Assembly (NCBI GenBank): GCA_907165065.1
Contig: OU015532.1
Coordinates: forward strand, 41,828,839-41,892,838
Origin: Caprimulgus europaeus
Taxonomy: Eukaryota; Chordata; Aves; Caprimulgiformes; Caprimulgidae
Length of the DNA stretch: 64,000 nucleotides
Reading direction: 5' to 3'
The notes below the pieces were generated by a model that was given only the letters and a program-made list of their open reading frames with translations, searched no databases and was not told the DNA's origin. Shown one piece after another: positions 29,239-40,165 of this stretch. Position 1 is the first letter of the stretch, and every line of letters starts with the position of its first letter. Both the position numbers and the translations under genes were made by a program.

Positions 29239-31162
29239 TGGTGGGCAGTTTGCCCCATCTCCCCCTACACTGCAGCTATAGAAAAGTAACTTGGCCATTA
29301 AAAACATCAAGTATTTCACCAGTTGAGTGACTACTTACTTTACCATCAAGACATTAAAAAAAAAAAAATCCCACAGCAGCGCTAAATTTGGGAAACCTGC
29401 AAAAGCTTTTTCCAAAAACCCAAATTCTCATAATACTATTGAAGCTCTCAATTGCCCATACACCTAAATGAATAGGATGTTCTCTTGGGAGTTTAAAATA
29501 TTTATAACACAGCTATTTTTAGTTGGTACATAAATAATTGTTAAAGACCACCTTCTTTACTTTGAAAATTCTTTTTCTCTTGTCATCAAAAGGTGACTAA
29601 AGCCTTTTCCAGTTTTGCAGTGTCTAGAAACTTTATAAAATTAAAGAGAAAGTAATACCACTCACATCCATTTATGCTGCATGTTTTAGATACAAGCATG
29701 TCATGATGTTCTAGTTCTCATACAGTTCCAATGAATGATTTAAGACTCGATATCACATACAATACCAATGACTTCAGAGATGCAGAAGCAAAACCTTAAA
29801 GGCAGCATGGCTTCTTGCCTGAAGAATAGTTTTTGCTATTCATAGACAAGTTAACCATATGTCATGATGCTGTTTCAGAGTTCTCTGCATTGCTAAAGTG
29901 TTACCACTAAATTCTTGTTCCCTGTTACTCACACATACAGGGATATTGAGTCAAATGAGCCAATAGCCCTTTTCCACTTTTAATTTCTATTCCTCTACTA
30001 CTTCACAAAATCCCCACTAGCATAGCACATATTTTAGAAAAGAAAGCCAAACACCAAGACAGTCGTAATTGTTTCCCACACGCTCCAGATTCTATCTCAG
30101 GATCAAAAGTATGACTGAAGTAGGATTATTATAGGTTTCTTGATATGCATTGTGACAAAGTACAAAACCCTTTTTCTTTTTTTTCTCCCCCAAAATCAGG
30201 GCACAAGTTGATGCAAACAAAACCAATATTGCGCACAGCATTTTAGCTCCTGTACTATGTGTTCTCTAAAGTAGTAAACCCACAATTACCATGAGAAAAG
30301 TCCAGCTGGAGGTATCACCTACAAGTTGCGTTACTTCTTGCTTATACATTTTTTCAAAACATATGTTCTGCTTGAAAGCAATTCAGTGCCAATAAGCTGG
30401 CAGTAAAACAACAACTTAAGTTGTGGACTCAATAAAAGTAGGAGGGGGAATCTGCTAAAGCAACATATTTCAGTTACAAAACCCCAGGAAGGATATTATA
30501 AGGAGTCAGGGAAGTATTTATTAAAGATGATTAAAAAGCAACTAACTATACGCCTTTAAAAGTGCACTTCATGGGTGAAAGCTGCCAAATTACAGAGGGG
30601 ATTTACTGAGAAGAATGTGTTACTGCCAGAACCGACAAAAGCATGCATTCTACCCAATCCAAGCTCCTCCCCATCTCCTGTCATGCTCACAGCAAGACGC
30701 AGCTCAAACATTGACAACTACAGACTTCAAGATTGAAAGAGACAAAAAACAACCCAAAACCTGATGGTAAATGCCTGGAAAAATGTCACTTTGAAGATCT
30801 AATAAAGGAGACTGGGGAAAAAATAAAATAAAATACGAATATAAATAAAAAGAAAAAAGAAAAACTTATGATGAAAAAATCCCCCCATATATTTGGGACA
30901 CCGAGCACAGTTTCACAGCAGAAAGGAAACCCCGCACAGCTGGGTGGCTGTTCGCGGAGCCGGGGCACAGCAGCCTGCGCACGGCACCGCCTTCCCGCCG
31001 TTTGCGTGGAGCAGGGTCACGGAAACCTCTCTGCAGACGGGAGAGCGCCTGGTGACCCCGAGGCACCCGGGGACCCCCGCTCAGTGTTCTCGCCGGCGAG
31101 AGGGGCCGGCCCGGAGAGGGGGGCAGCGCGCCCGGGCGAACCGACCCCCGCGCCCCCCCTAC

Positions 31163-31603
31163 CTGGTTGGTGTCCTCGCCGTGCTCCAGGTGCACGATGC
31201 CCTGGCTCCTGCCCTCCGTGTCGCTCAGCACGTCGTCCTCCGAGTCCTCCAGGAGGGACGAGGAGCCGGTGGAAGAGAGCGAGGAGGTGGAGAGCCTGCG
31301 GGACTGCAGGTGCAGCGAGCTGTCCGTCCTCAGCCAGCCGCTCTCCGCTGGCGGCGGCTGCGTCTGGGGGCTGCCCTGCGCCTCCTCGCTCTCCTCGGTG
31401 GTGACGGTGAGCCGGGGGATGACGGGCGGCAGCACCCCGTTGGGGGGCCGGCAGCCCCTCTTCACCGGGTCGGGCAGCTGCCGGGCGGCGGCAGCGGCGA
31501 CGGCGGCGCAGCGAGCCTCGAAGAGGGAGCGGAGCTCCCCCACGCTCAGCCGCTTGGCCCGGCTGAGCTCCGGGCTGCTGTGCAGCCCCGCGCGGGGCTC
31601 CAT
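31163..31603 (-). CDS. ITPKA: ITPKA coding exon 1 (N-terminal, actin-binding region and linker)
   Basis: This exon encodes residues 1-147 and ends in phase 0 at a CAG|GTAGGG donor. It contains the conserved SVGELRSLFEARCAAV block, an alanine run, a proline-rich stretch with VIPRLTV, and RRLSTSSLSSTGSSSLLEDSEDD. That last segment is a serine/acidic linker that includes a basophilic-kinase-type RRLS site. In mammals the N-terminal region bundles F-actin. I chose the ATG at 31603 because it has G at -3 and G at +4. An in-frame ATG at 31666, in a weaker context, would add 21 residues. The exon is very GC-rich and lies inside the CpG island, unlike exons 2-4. Confidence 0.93.
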
Positions 31604-31774
31604 GGCAGGGTCGGCGCCGGGCGCCTGCCGGGAAGCGCCCCAGGGCCGGCGGCCGGGAGCGTGCATGGGGGAGCGCCGCCGCCGCTGGGTAAACTTCTTT
31701 GTGGCTCAGTCTCCGGCCGCTGCTCGGAGCCGGGCGGCGAGGCTCATGTCCAGCCCGCCCTCCCTGGGCAGCTC

Positions 31775-31781
31775 TGACTCA
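31775..31781 (+). promoter_or_regulatory. AP-1 type site TGACTCA, proximal
   Basis: An exact TGACTCA lies 172 bp upstream of the chosen ITPKA start codon, inside the CpG island. The exact sequence is certain and its function is inferred. Confidence 0.4.
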
Positions 31782-32402
31782 CCCGCGGCGACAGCCGGCA
31801 CCGGCTACCGTGCCCGCTGACCCGGTGCCAGGGCCATGAGGGCGCCTTGAGTCCGCCCGCAGCCACCGCCCCGCTCCGCCTCGGCGCTGAGGGGAGGAGC
31901 GAGCCGAGATGAGCCGCGCCGCGGGGAGCCCCTGCCCGCCCCTTCCGCGCCGCCGCCCGTTTGCTTTCGCTTTCCCTGAGGCGGCCCCAGCGAGTAGCGG
32001 GTGCCTCACGCTGTCCCGGCGGGGCGGCTCCCGCCTTACCTCTGCGCTCGCCGCAGGGTCACGGCTCCCCCCGGACACGGAGGCTGCGCAGCGCGGGAGC
32101 GCCCCGGCCGCCCGCGGGGCGAGGGGACGGTGCGGCCCGCACGAGCCCCCGCCCCCCGCATTCCGTCCCCTTTAGGCTTCCCCGCGGCGCTCTGGGGTCC
32201 ATGTGTGACCCCTCCCCGCCCCCGGTGGGCGCTGCTCGCGGGACGCCCCTCGGCGCACTCCCCAGCCCCCATGGGGCACGCCTGGCCCCGCTTCCAGGGC
32301 TGCTGTGGCGGGCCCTCGGCAACCCTGCGGGCGGCTCGGCTCTTTCCGCGGAGGCGGGAGGGTGATGGGGACCGGGTCGCTGTGCGCGAGTGACCCGTGT
32401 AG

Positions 32403-32409
32403 TGAGTCA
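32403..32409 (-). promoter_or_regulatory. AP-1 type site TGACTCA (TGAGTCA on plus), distal
   Basis: A second exact AP-1 heptamer lies at the outer edge of the CpG island, about 0.8 kb upstream of the ITPKA start codon. Function is inferred only. Confidence 0.35.
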
Positions 32410-32445
32410 GCCCGGCCGTGCGCGCGGTGGGGGTGTTTGCGAACG

Positions 32446-33766
32446 GGCCGGGCCATCTCCTGCCCAGCCTGGATTTGTCAGTCAGCGCTTTACCTGCTGA
32501 GCTGTGCTTAATCCAGGCGCCTTAAACCCCGGGTTGCTGAGATACCCCAGCCACCTTTAGGGAATGAATTTCAGCAAATAACACTCCCCACCTCGTTACT
32601 TCTTAACTCCCACTCGTTACCTAAAGTGCAACCCGTGCTGGGCTGTGGCTTGTGTCGTAATTGTAGCTATTAGACCTTTGAAACAGGAAAGGCATCCAAC
32701 GGTAGGGTGACATCAGCTGAGATGATTAGTAAAATTAATAATTTTGGAACCAAATGCTAAAGTCTTCAACTTAGTTTTTGCTCATTTATCTCATTGTTTC
32801 CTTGTCCTCTCCCATCTGTCTCTCACCATCTGTTGTCTCTTGCCTGGTACTTGGGCTGCGAGCTCCTCGCAGAAGGGGCTGTGCGCTTTCAACATGTAGC
32901 ACAATGCAGCTCAGGCCGCAGCGGGGACCCCCGAGTCCCACGATACTATAATTTGTTAACCTGTCGTGATTCGTTTGGATTATTCGGTTGCAGATTACTT
33001 ATTTTATATTACTAACAACTCAGTCTTGCAGGTCATCTTTGGAAAAGTCTGTTTCAACAGGTACCACTGCCTTGCCTCTCACAAAGCCCACAGCTTGCAA
33101 ATGCCTGGGAGCAGCTGGGAAACTTCATAAGGAAAAATTCAGACATCTTCAGATGTTTTTCTAGAATCAGGTGGTGCCTAACCAGGAATTTGGATAATCT
33201 GAATTTCCAGCTTCAATGGCCAAGTCTTGTGGTGGATGTAGTTCTTCGTGCAGAAGCAGTTGTGGAAGTTCTCCCAAGGAGCTGCTGAGGTATACATGGT
33301 GGGTGAGGAAGGGGTGACAGCTACTGCCAAATTATGTAAAACCATGAGCAGTACAGTGCCGAAACACATGTTTGTCAGTGCAGCTTTTCACCAACAGAGA
33401 GAAAACCGAAGCACCCGTCTGTGGGTATTCCTCCATGGTAGACTGGAATGGGTTTAAGTTCTTTCTGAAAGGAGATACTGAGTCACTGCTTTTATTAATA
33501 ACTTTGCAATTATTTGGAAATTCTATAGTGCAGAAAGGCAGTCTCAAAATATGAAGACTGATTAGGCCTAATACACACCTAAAGTCACAACAGTTTAATC
33601 AAAAGCATGATTTTATGATTGATGGCTTTACAAGAAGGCTCCCACTAATAAATTTATAGATAACAGCACAAAATGCAGAGGCCGGTTGTACATGGGTATC
33701 CAAGGTTCCATGCAGGCAGCTTGGACCTAGTGAAGTGATTTATGTCGCTGTGGCAGCTTCCATCTG
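32446..33766. other. Intergenic stretch upstream of ITPKA
   Basis: The sequence returns to AT-rich composition outside the CpG island. I see no gene or recognisable repeat. The short open frames on both strands have no family features. Confidence 0.6.
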
Positions 33767-34396
33767 TGTTGGGTTTATGTGTGTGTGGGGGGGAGAGCTG
33801 TTTTTTTTTTGTTAGTGGGGGAAGGATGACCTTATGAGAGCAGAAAGCTCCCCTGGCTCCAAGGCGGAGACCCCCCAGCCCAGGCTGGGCCAATGAGCAC
33901 TAGAGAAATGCCTCTGTGAATCCATATTGGTGAGGGGAAGGACTGTCCTGAAAAGAAGAAGGTGTAGTACCTGGAGGAGAAATAGTTAACCAAACAAAAG
34001 ACCACCATCAGCCAAAACAAAAGACAGACAGACAGAGGGAGAGCTTCATTGCCAGAAAGAAGGACAAAGACACACACCCAGTTCAACTGCATGGAGTAGG
34101 AGAAGACAAAGGAAGTCCCTTGCAGCCCATGGAGATTCAACAGTGGAGCAGAGACCCACGTGTAGATCATGGAGGACTCCACATTGGAGCAGAGAAGTTG
34201 AGCCTGAGGGCAAGTGTAACTGGAATTGTGGACCCCGAGCCAGAGGGAGGGTGGACCCCCAGAGTGGGGGGTGTGTCTGCAGCCTGTGGATTCCTAATTC
34301 CATGCCCCCATTGTTGTGACTCCCATCCCATCTCATCGGGTAGGGGGAGTGAGTGCAGGACCACATGGTCCTACTGTGGGTTAAACTACCACAACA
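33767..34396 (+). mobile_element. Solo LTR of a bird endogenous retrovirus, copy A (internally shortened)
   Basis: It starts TGTTGGGTTT and ends TTAAACTACCACAACA, with the TG...CA ends expected of an LTR. It is near-identical over long blocks to copy B at 59.0-60.0 kb, for example TGGGCCAATGAGCACTAGAG and AAATGCCTCTGTGAATCC. Compared with B it lacks about 330-340 bp in the 3' half, including the AATTAAA/GAGTCTGTTTTGCCC block. No internal retroviral genes flank it. I found no convincing target-site duplication. Confidence 0.85.
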
Positions 34397-35143
34397 GGCA
34401 GGATAGAAAAACAGTTTACTCAGAGGAGAGGGGTTAAGTGTGAGCTCACACAGGCCAAACAGGAGCCCTCCAGGAGCCCTGCGGCATGTGGAAGGACAGT
34501 TTGTTTCTAGCTCATTTTAGCCGTTGCTCTGTGTGCTGATTCTGCAATTACAGGCTTATGTGTGGTCTGTGATTAAGAAACCTTATTTAAAGGGTTTCCG
34601 TATTTAGGAAACCTTAACCTTAGCAACAGTTCTGAGACCACCAACTCACTCCTCATAGGGCTAAGGTTAGTTAATAGTTCAGTTAAAAAAAAAAAATTTA
34701 AAGATTTTCATTTCAGCTAATAAAGCTAGAAACAAAATATATGTATTACTTTTAATTTAAATAAATTAATACATGTATACAAATAGAAAAATGTCATTTT
34801 AATAATACTAGTTTTCGGAGATTGCTTGGATAAGATTAGGTAGGTTTGGTTGACTGCTTCTCTAGCATGTCAGCTTTAGAGAGTTACTGATCTCTGAAGT
34901 TTGTGTAAGATTTAACTCAATGTCTTTCAACACTACCAGGAGAAGAAAGAGATTCTTCAGTCAGTTGGTTGTCACCACGTTTGCTTGTAAATGTAGGACT
35001 GATTTAACAAAGGGAGTGGTGCCAGTGTCCTGGCAAAGCGGCGATGACTAGTGCTTTCCACTTGTGAAATCCCACGTTCCTGACAGCAAAGGGCTGTCGG
35101 CATCCATTAACCACACTGGGCAAGAGCTAGACCTGGTAAGATA
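34397..35143. other. Intergenic stretch between LTR copy A and CR1
   Basis: AT-rich sequence with an A run near 34685-34697. Nothing else can be supported. Confidence 0.55.
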
Positions 35144-35818
35144 GATATGTGTCCTGGTGGACAGCAGGATGACCATGAGCCAGCACTGTGCCCTTGTGGC
35201 CAGGAAGGCCAATGGCATCCTGGGGTGCATTAGACAGGGAGTGGTTAGTAGATCAAGAAAGGTTCTCCTCCCCCTCCCCCTCTACTCTGCCCTGGTGAGG
35301 CCACATCTGGAATATTGTGTCCAGTTCTGGGCCCCACAGTTCAAGAAGGACAGAGAACTGCTTGAGAGAGTCCAGCACAGAGCCACCAAGATGATTAAGG
35401 GAGTGGAGCATCTCCCTTATGAGGAAAGGCTGAGGGAGCTGGACCTCTTTAGCTTGGAGAAGAGGAGACTGAGGGGTGACCTCATTAATGTTTATAAATA
35501 TGTAAAGGGTGAATGTCAGGAGGATGGAGCCAGGCTCTTCTCAGTGATGTCCAGTGATAGGACAAGGGGCAATGGGTGTAAACTGGAACACAGGAGGCTC
35601 CGCTTAAACTTCAGAAGAAACTTCTTTACGGTGAGGGTAACAGAGCACTGGAACAGGTTGCCCAGGGAGGTTGTGGAGTCTCCTTCTCTGGAGACATTCA
35701 AAGTGTGCCTGGACTCCTTCCTGTGTGATCTCATGTAGGTGTTCCTGCTCCGGCAGGGGGATGGGACTGGATGATCTTTCGAGGTCCCTTCCAATCCCTG
35801 ACATTTTGTGATTCTGTG
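35144..35818 (+). mobile_element. CR1 LINE with open ORF2 C-terminus
   Basis: The plus strand encodes an uninterrupted 193-residue frame (35157-35738). Its sequence is typical of the C-terminal part of CR1 ORF2p: [78 protein letters not shown]. The element ends with the CR1 3' end (GGATGATCTTTCGAGGTCCC, TTCCAATCCCTGACATTTTG, TGATTCTGTG). It is 5'-truncated, so it is not a complete element, but the open frame suggests a relatively young insertion. Confidence 0.95.
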
Positions 35819-38800
35819 CGTCCCTGTTTAACAGATGAGAAAACTGATGTACAGACAGTAAATGAGTTGACTACAGACGTATAGTGAGTCAGGGCAGAAA
35901 TGGGCGCTTCACATGTGCTCCCTGCTGCTGTAATCACCAGATCATGTTCCTACCACCAGGGATAAAAAGTGTTATTTATCGCAGTTGTTCTGATTCATAT
36001 CGGTGTTGCTTTCCACTGCCAGGGTTTCACCTTTCACACACTCCTGCTACAAAAAAACCTTTCTGCCTTTATTTATATTGGCAAAAGGAGAAGACCATTT
36101 CATTCCCATGAAATCCCTTTCTAAACATTGTTTATCAGTAACATACTGCTTATTTTTACTTCCTTTCAGTTTGCATTCCCATAGGGTATCTAAGTCTTGA
36201 CAATACAAAGGCAAAGAAGATGCTATGGACATGTAACAGATATGAAAGATTTAACATTTAGACAACAATTTAAATATGATCTAGAGGAGAGTCTTGGGTT
36301 TACCTTGGCCTGCTTAGCACCTATAAACTACTTCATGGCCCACATGAGACTTCTCAGGGGTCTTAGAGCGTGACAGCTGAGAAACACCATGTCCTTCAAT
36401 TCCAACATGAGCATGAGCTAAGAAGACCTGAAAAGTAATTGAGACTTGTGATTCACATGTCTCTTTTGGATGCAACAGATACAAGCAAGATAACATTTAT
36501 AAGAAGTTATAATATCTCTTTCAAGATATAACTAGGGCAGAAAAAAAGATGAGCACGTTTTCATATAGGAAGGCCCTTTTTCAGAACTTGAAGAAAGGTA
36601 GATGGGCATGAAGGCTGGTCGGGTCTAAGGGAAGATCCCACCTGGCCCACAGGCCTTTCATGGCTAAGGCTGAGGTTCCCCCCGGTGGCTGAAATGAGGA
36701 TGACAGCTCCATCTGGAAAGGGAAAAAGCAAAGGGACGGGTGAGCTGAGTTCCCATCAGGAGCAGCTCTGTGGAAAGATGGTCCTTCTCTGCAGGGAGGA
36801 GGTGGGCGCGGAGCAGGTTCTGGGCTGGGCCAGCTGGCAAGTCCGGTGTCGCTGGCACAGTAGCGGTGGCAGTGAGGAGAGACATCATCAGCTGGTCACC
36901 AACTTCAGACGGGCTTGGGACCCCAGCTGGGGTTTTAGTTGCTGGCTTTGCTGCTCACTAGATAAGTGAGCAGATAAGTGCGTGTTACAGTCCCGCCCTC
37001 TTTTTGTCATGAGAACACAACCAGATCAAATTATCCAAGTGCACAGCTACTGCATGCAAGAGGCAAGTGAGACTCCAAACCCAGGTTGTACAACAGGAAA
37101 GCAATTGCTGCAATAAATGGGAGCGCCTTCTTTTTGACATTAATTTGTGTAGGCTATTTGCCAAATTCCTCTGTGGCTTGGAGACCTTTGATACAAACTC
37201 TGGGTGCCATAAGAAAAAGGCTTTAGGAATCTGCCCTTACCCAAAAAGCAGCATAGCTGTAACTCAGGCAGGAATTTTTAAAATCATACTGTGTCTGGGT
37301 TATTAAAATGTGAAGTGACACAAACAATGCTTCAGCTGTCCCCTGCCCCGGATCTCTGGTCCAGAATCTATGGATCAGCACATGCGGAAATCACTTTTCC
37401 TATTCCCCAGCCCTGCTGTCAGCTCAGCTGCTTAGTACCCCTGATTATTACTCCTGAGCAACCCAGAGTCTGTAGAAAGTTGATGACCTGGAAGGGGAAT
37501 TCAGAGCTTCTGGGTAAACACATGAAAGATGCTGTTGGGTTTCTGATGGATGGATACAGATTCCAAGGATATGAGAGATGATTTAGCAGGGGACATGGGG
37601 ATTTGAACAGATCCTCAGCTAGGAGGGAATTGTAGTATATTGTTGAAAGTGAAAATATTGCAAAATGAAAATGAAATATTGTGGGATATTGTTGGAAATG
37701 AACATGGTTCTGTAGATCTCAGAGTATGGACCAGATGAACCCGCAGGAAAGACACAATGAACTATGAAGGTCCCCTCGTGGCTGGAATTAAAATTACATC
37801 TCCAAGCCATACACCCAGACAAAAGTACCTAGAACTCTCTTGCTCCCTCACATACTCAAATGCAAGAGGGGGAGCTTCTCAGGGAGCCAGTAAACCTCAA
37901 GCACAGCCAAATGCCACTGCTCTCTGGGAAAAGGGGTTGCAAGTGTTTGAGATCATAAGGTGATAGCCATGTCAGTGAGAAAAGACACATGGATAAGGCC
38001 GGGGGAAGGAAGGTGTGTGTACACAGCACCCCTGCTACCAAAATGACTCACAGTGGTCTGCTGATATATATATAGAGTGTAGGGTTATTCTATAGGGAAG
38101 GGTCAGGAAGTACTGTGGGAAGTAAGAGCTACACAGGAGGTGAAGAGAGGGGAGGTCACAACTCTGAGTTGAAAATGGCTGGGAAGAAAAACAGTTTTCT
38201 CCTCCCACATCTGCCCCATCTCATGATGCAGTTAGTTCCTGTTCTTCCTTACAAGTAAGGAAGGCTTTTCCTTCCCACTTACCCCTCAGCCTGTCACTGC
38301 TACGTTTCTTCCTCACACTCTTACGACTGGCCTGGGGGCCAACACATCCAGGGAACAGAATGAAATGGAGGAGGAGAAAGGGCCCCAGGTGTGCTATTCC
38401 ATGGTGGGAAGCAAGTGCTGAAAGGAGCAGGCATGTAGCAGCATCGCTAACTGCAGACTTATTAGGCTGACGTGGGAATTGTGCACTCCCTCCTCAGAGT
38501 GACTGCAGCTTCGCAGAAGAGCGTCTGAGATACTCTCACAGTGTCTGCTTGTGTTTTGCCTGTTCTCAGCTTAAATAAAAGATTCATCTTCCACGAGTGT
38601 CATTTTAGCAGAAAATCCACACAAAAATATTATCAAAAAATGAAGTTTTGCTGTCATGTGTTTGAGATGATTACAGGTAACACTTCACCCTAACAACCAC
38701 GTTCCTCATAGTTCCCTGTGAGCTGACTGTGAGAGCTTCAGTATGAAGATTTGATTTAAAGATAATTACTCCAGTGAAACCATTTATTAGTTTTACACTT

Positions 38801-39700
38801 TGAGTTGAAGAACAGTTGTTGTTTTTGCCTAGCCATTTATAGTCTCCTCAGAACATCGGGACATATTTGCCTGTGTTTACAGTAATGCTCGCAGCAAATT
38901 CCATGGATTTACTCCTGTTTTAACAGTGTAAAGAAGAGCAGGATGTGTCTCACTGCGTACACAGGCAGACTGTTTACAGAAGTTTGATTTCACCTGTTCA
39001 CCCTGCAACCCAGGGGTTTAGTTAAAGAACAAATCATGGTTCTTCCCTGTCAGAATTGTTTAAAAGACATCTTGGCAAGAGGCTATTCCACTTTTAATAC
39101 ATTGAAAAGTATAAATGATAAAAACCCCTTCAGATTATGGAGAAAACTGAAAGTCTGAAATAGCTCGTTTAGATTTTAACAAAGATTAAAACAGAATCTA
39201 ATGTTTTCCACAGAAAGCATCACTAGCAGTATTTATTATAACAACGAAGCTGGCATGGTAGCTGAATTGAAATAGTCTTTTTAATGAAGGAAGTTACTGC
39301 ACAAATGTAGTAAAAAGTTTCTATCCCAACAGTCACAGGCTTTTATTTCCCTTTTCAAGAGGGAAATTTCTGGAAAACCTTTTAAAACTTCTTACTGGAT
39401 TATTTAATAGCTGGGATGGGGTAGGAGGGAGGTTAATTACATTAAAGATTTATTTGTCCACACACAATTCACTTTGCCAGTTCATTTGACAATGCTGCAC
39501 TAAAAATCAAATACACCCTGAAAAGTCATAGACACACTTTAGTGATATTAATGATGCCATATGGGTGTATTTTAAGGACAAGGTAAGCAGGAGTAATTAC
39601 TAAGCAATGAGCGAGCAGCTTTGTTTTAGTATAAGGGTCTAGTTTGTGCTGGTGCAAAATTACTCATACTTAAAATATTTTTAGCATCTTTTAGGATTTA
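35819..39700. other. Intergenic stretch, no gene seen
   Basis: This is about 3.9 kb without a supported exon, RNA gene or recognisable repeat. The part from about 38.55 kb onward is AT-rich, has no recognisable repeats and leads into the candidate regulatory patch at 39.7-39.96 kb. Confidence 0.55.
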
Positions 39701-39710
39701 TCGGTGCTCT

Positions 39711-39742
39711 TTGGCATGACGTAATTGCCAATTAGTGCCAAT
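39711..39742. promoter_or_regulatory. Candidate enhancer patch: TGACGTAAT plus inverted homeodomain sites
   Basis: TTGGCATGACGTAATTGCCA is followed directly by ATTAGTGCCAAT. Within it, TAATTG-C-CAATTA (39722-39734) is a perfect inverted repeat of homeodomain-type cores. It overlaps a TGACGTAAT CRE/C-EBP-like site and sits among TTGGC/GCCAA NF-I half sites. It lies 0.2 kb from the RE1-like site. The sequence is seen directly and the function is inferred. Confidence 0.3.
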
Positions 39743-39936
39743 CTGGCTACAACAACGTTCATTTTCATTTCTTCCTGCATAGTCCCAGCATGCCTGTGGA
39801 CACACACGTTTTCCCAGCTTTGTAGACTAGATGATGGTATGATTAAGAACTTGACAGGGATTTTTACTCACAGGACTTGATTATTTGTTATCTGGAATCA
39901 ATTAAAATAGGGAATGAAAATGGACGTGCAGCGTGT

Positions 39937-39957
39937 TTCAGCACTGCGGACAGCTCC
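39937..39957 (+). promoter_or_regulatory. RE1/NRSE-like site (REST/NRSF binding)
   Basis: The left half TTCAGCAC and right half GGACAG have canonical spacing. By eye the site agrees with the 21-bp RE1 consensus at 18 positions. It sits in a small GC-rich patch (about 39920-40020) within AT-rich DNA, about 8.3 kb upstream of the ITPKA start codon and 11 kb beyond the 3' end of the sulfotransferase gene. REST represses neuronal genes in non-neuronal cells, and ITPKA is a neuronal gene reported to respond to REST. Assignment to ITPKA is inferred. Confidence 0.7.
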
Positions 39958-40165
39958 GGGTGACCGCCCGATCCCTCCCGTGGGCGGGAAACCTCCCCCC
40001 AAAAACCGACCCCCTTCTCCTCTGGAGCTGGTTTCCATACAAGACATGGAGACCTTGCTTTGTAAGGCTATTGGTACCAAAGCAGTGTCTAAAACCAAAA
40101 CAAAGCTTAATGTTTGTACTGAGTTACATTAGTGGTTCTGTCTCCAAAACACCCATATTCGGTCG

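Larger units (their letters stand above)
6682..31162 (-). other. ITPKA: ITPKA intron 1 (about 24.5 kb)
   Basis: No conserved exon was found on either strand between exons 1 and 2. The intron holds CR1 fragments at 15058-15460, 15646-15815 and 23938-24225, microsatellites near 18.46-18.54 kb, and T or A runs at about 11680, 12728, 13086 and 19818. It also holds short tandem duplications near 20.03 and 29.18 kb. The stretches 6682-15057, 15816-23937 and 24226-31162 otherwise contain nothing I can name. Open frames there are short and lack family features. Confidence 0.85.
30945..32445. promoter_or_regulatory. ITPKA: CpG island and promoter region of ITPKA
   Basis: The base composition jumps from AT-rich to strongly GC- and CpG-rich across exon 1 and about 0.8 kb upstream. 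GC-box-like CCGCCC cores occur in the upstream part, for example near 31755, 31853, 31937 and 32150. No TATA box is evident. The transcription start probably lies somewhere in 31.7-32.1 kb on the minus strand. Open frames on both strands here are a by-product of few AT-rich stop codons. Confidence 0.88.

Noticed and set aside
31317..31332. GGACAG within ITPKA exon 1 (minus strand) as a second RE1 site
   Set aside because: Only the right half site is present. The left half TTCAGCAC is missing at the required spacing.
30893..31820. Long plus-strand open frames (178-294 residues) across the ITPKA first exon
   Set aside because: They are antisense to a well-supported exon. The GC-rich CpG island has few stop codons, which keeps all frames open. 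They have no recognisable domain.
31909..32511. Several overlapping open frames on both strands in the outer CpG island
   Set aside because: Proline/arginine/alanine-rich composition in many frames at once is the signature of GC-rich DNA, not of a gene. No splice or domain evidence was seen.
39914..40132. 72-residue plus-strand frame as a small gene
   Set aside because: Its open stretch comes from the short GC-rich patch around the RE1-like site. It lacks splice signals and shows no recognised family features.
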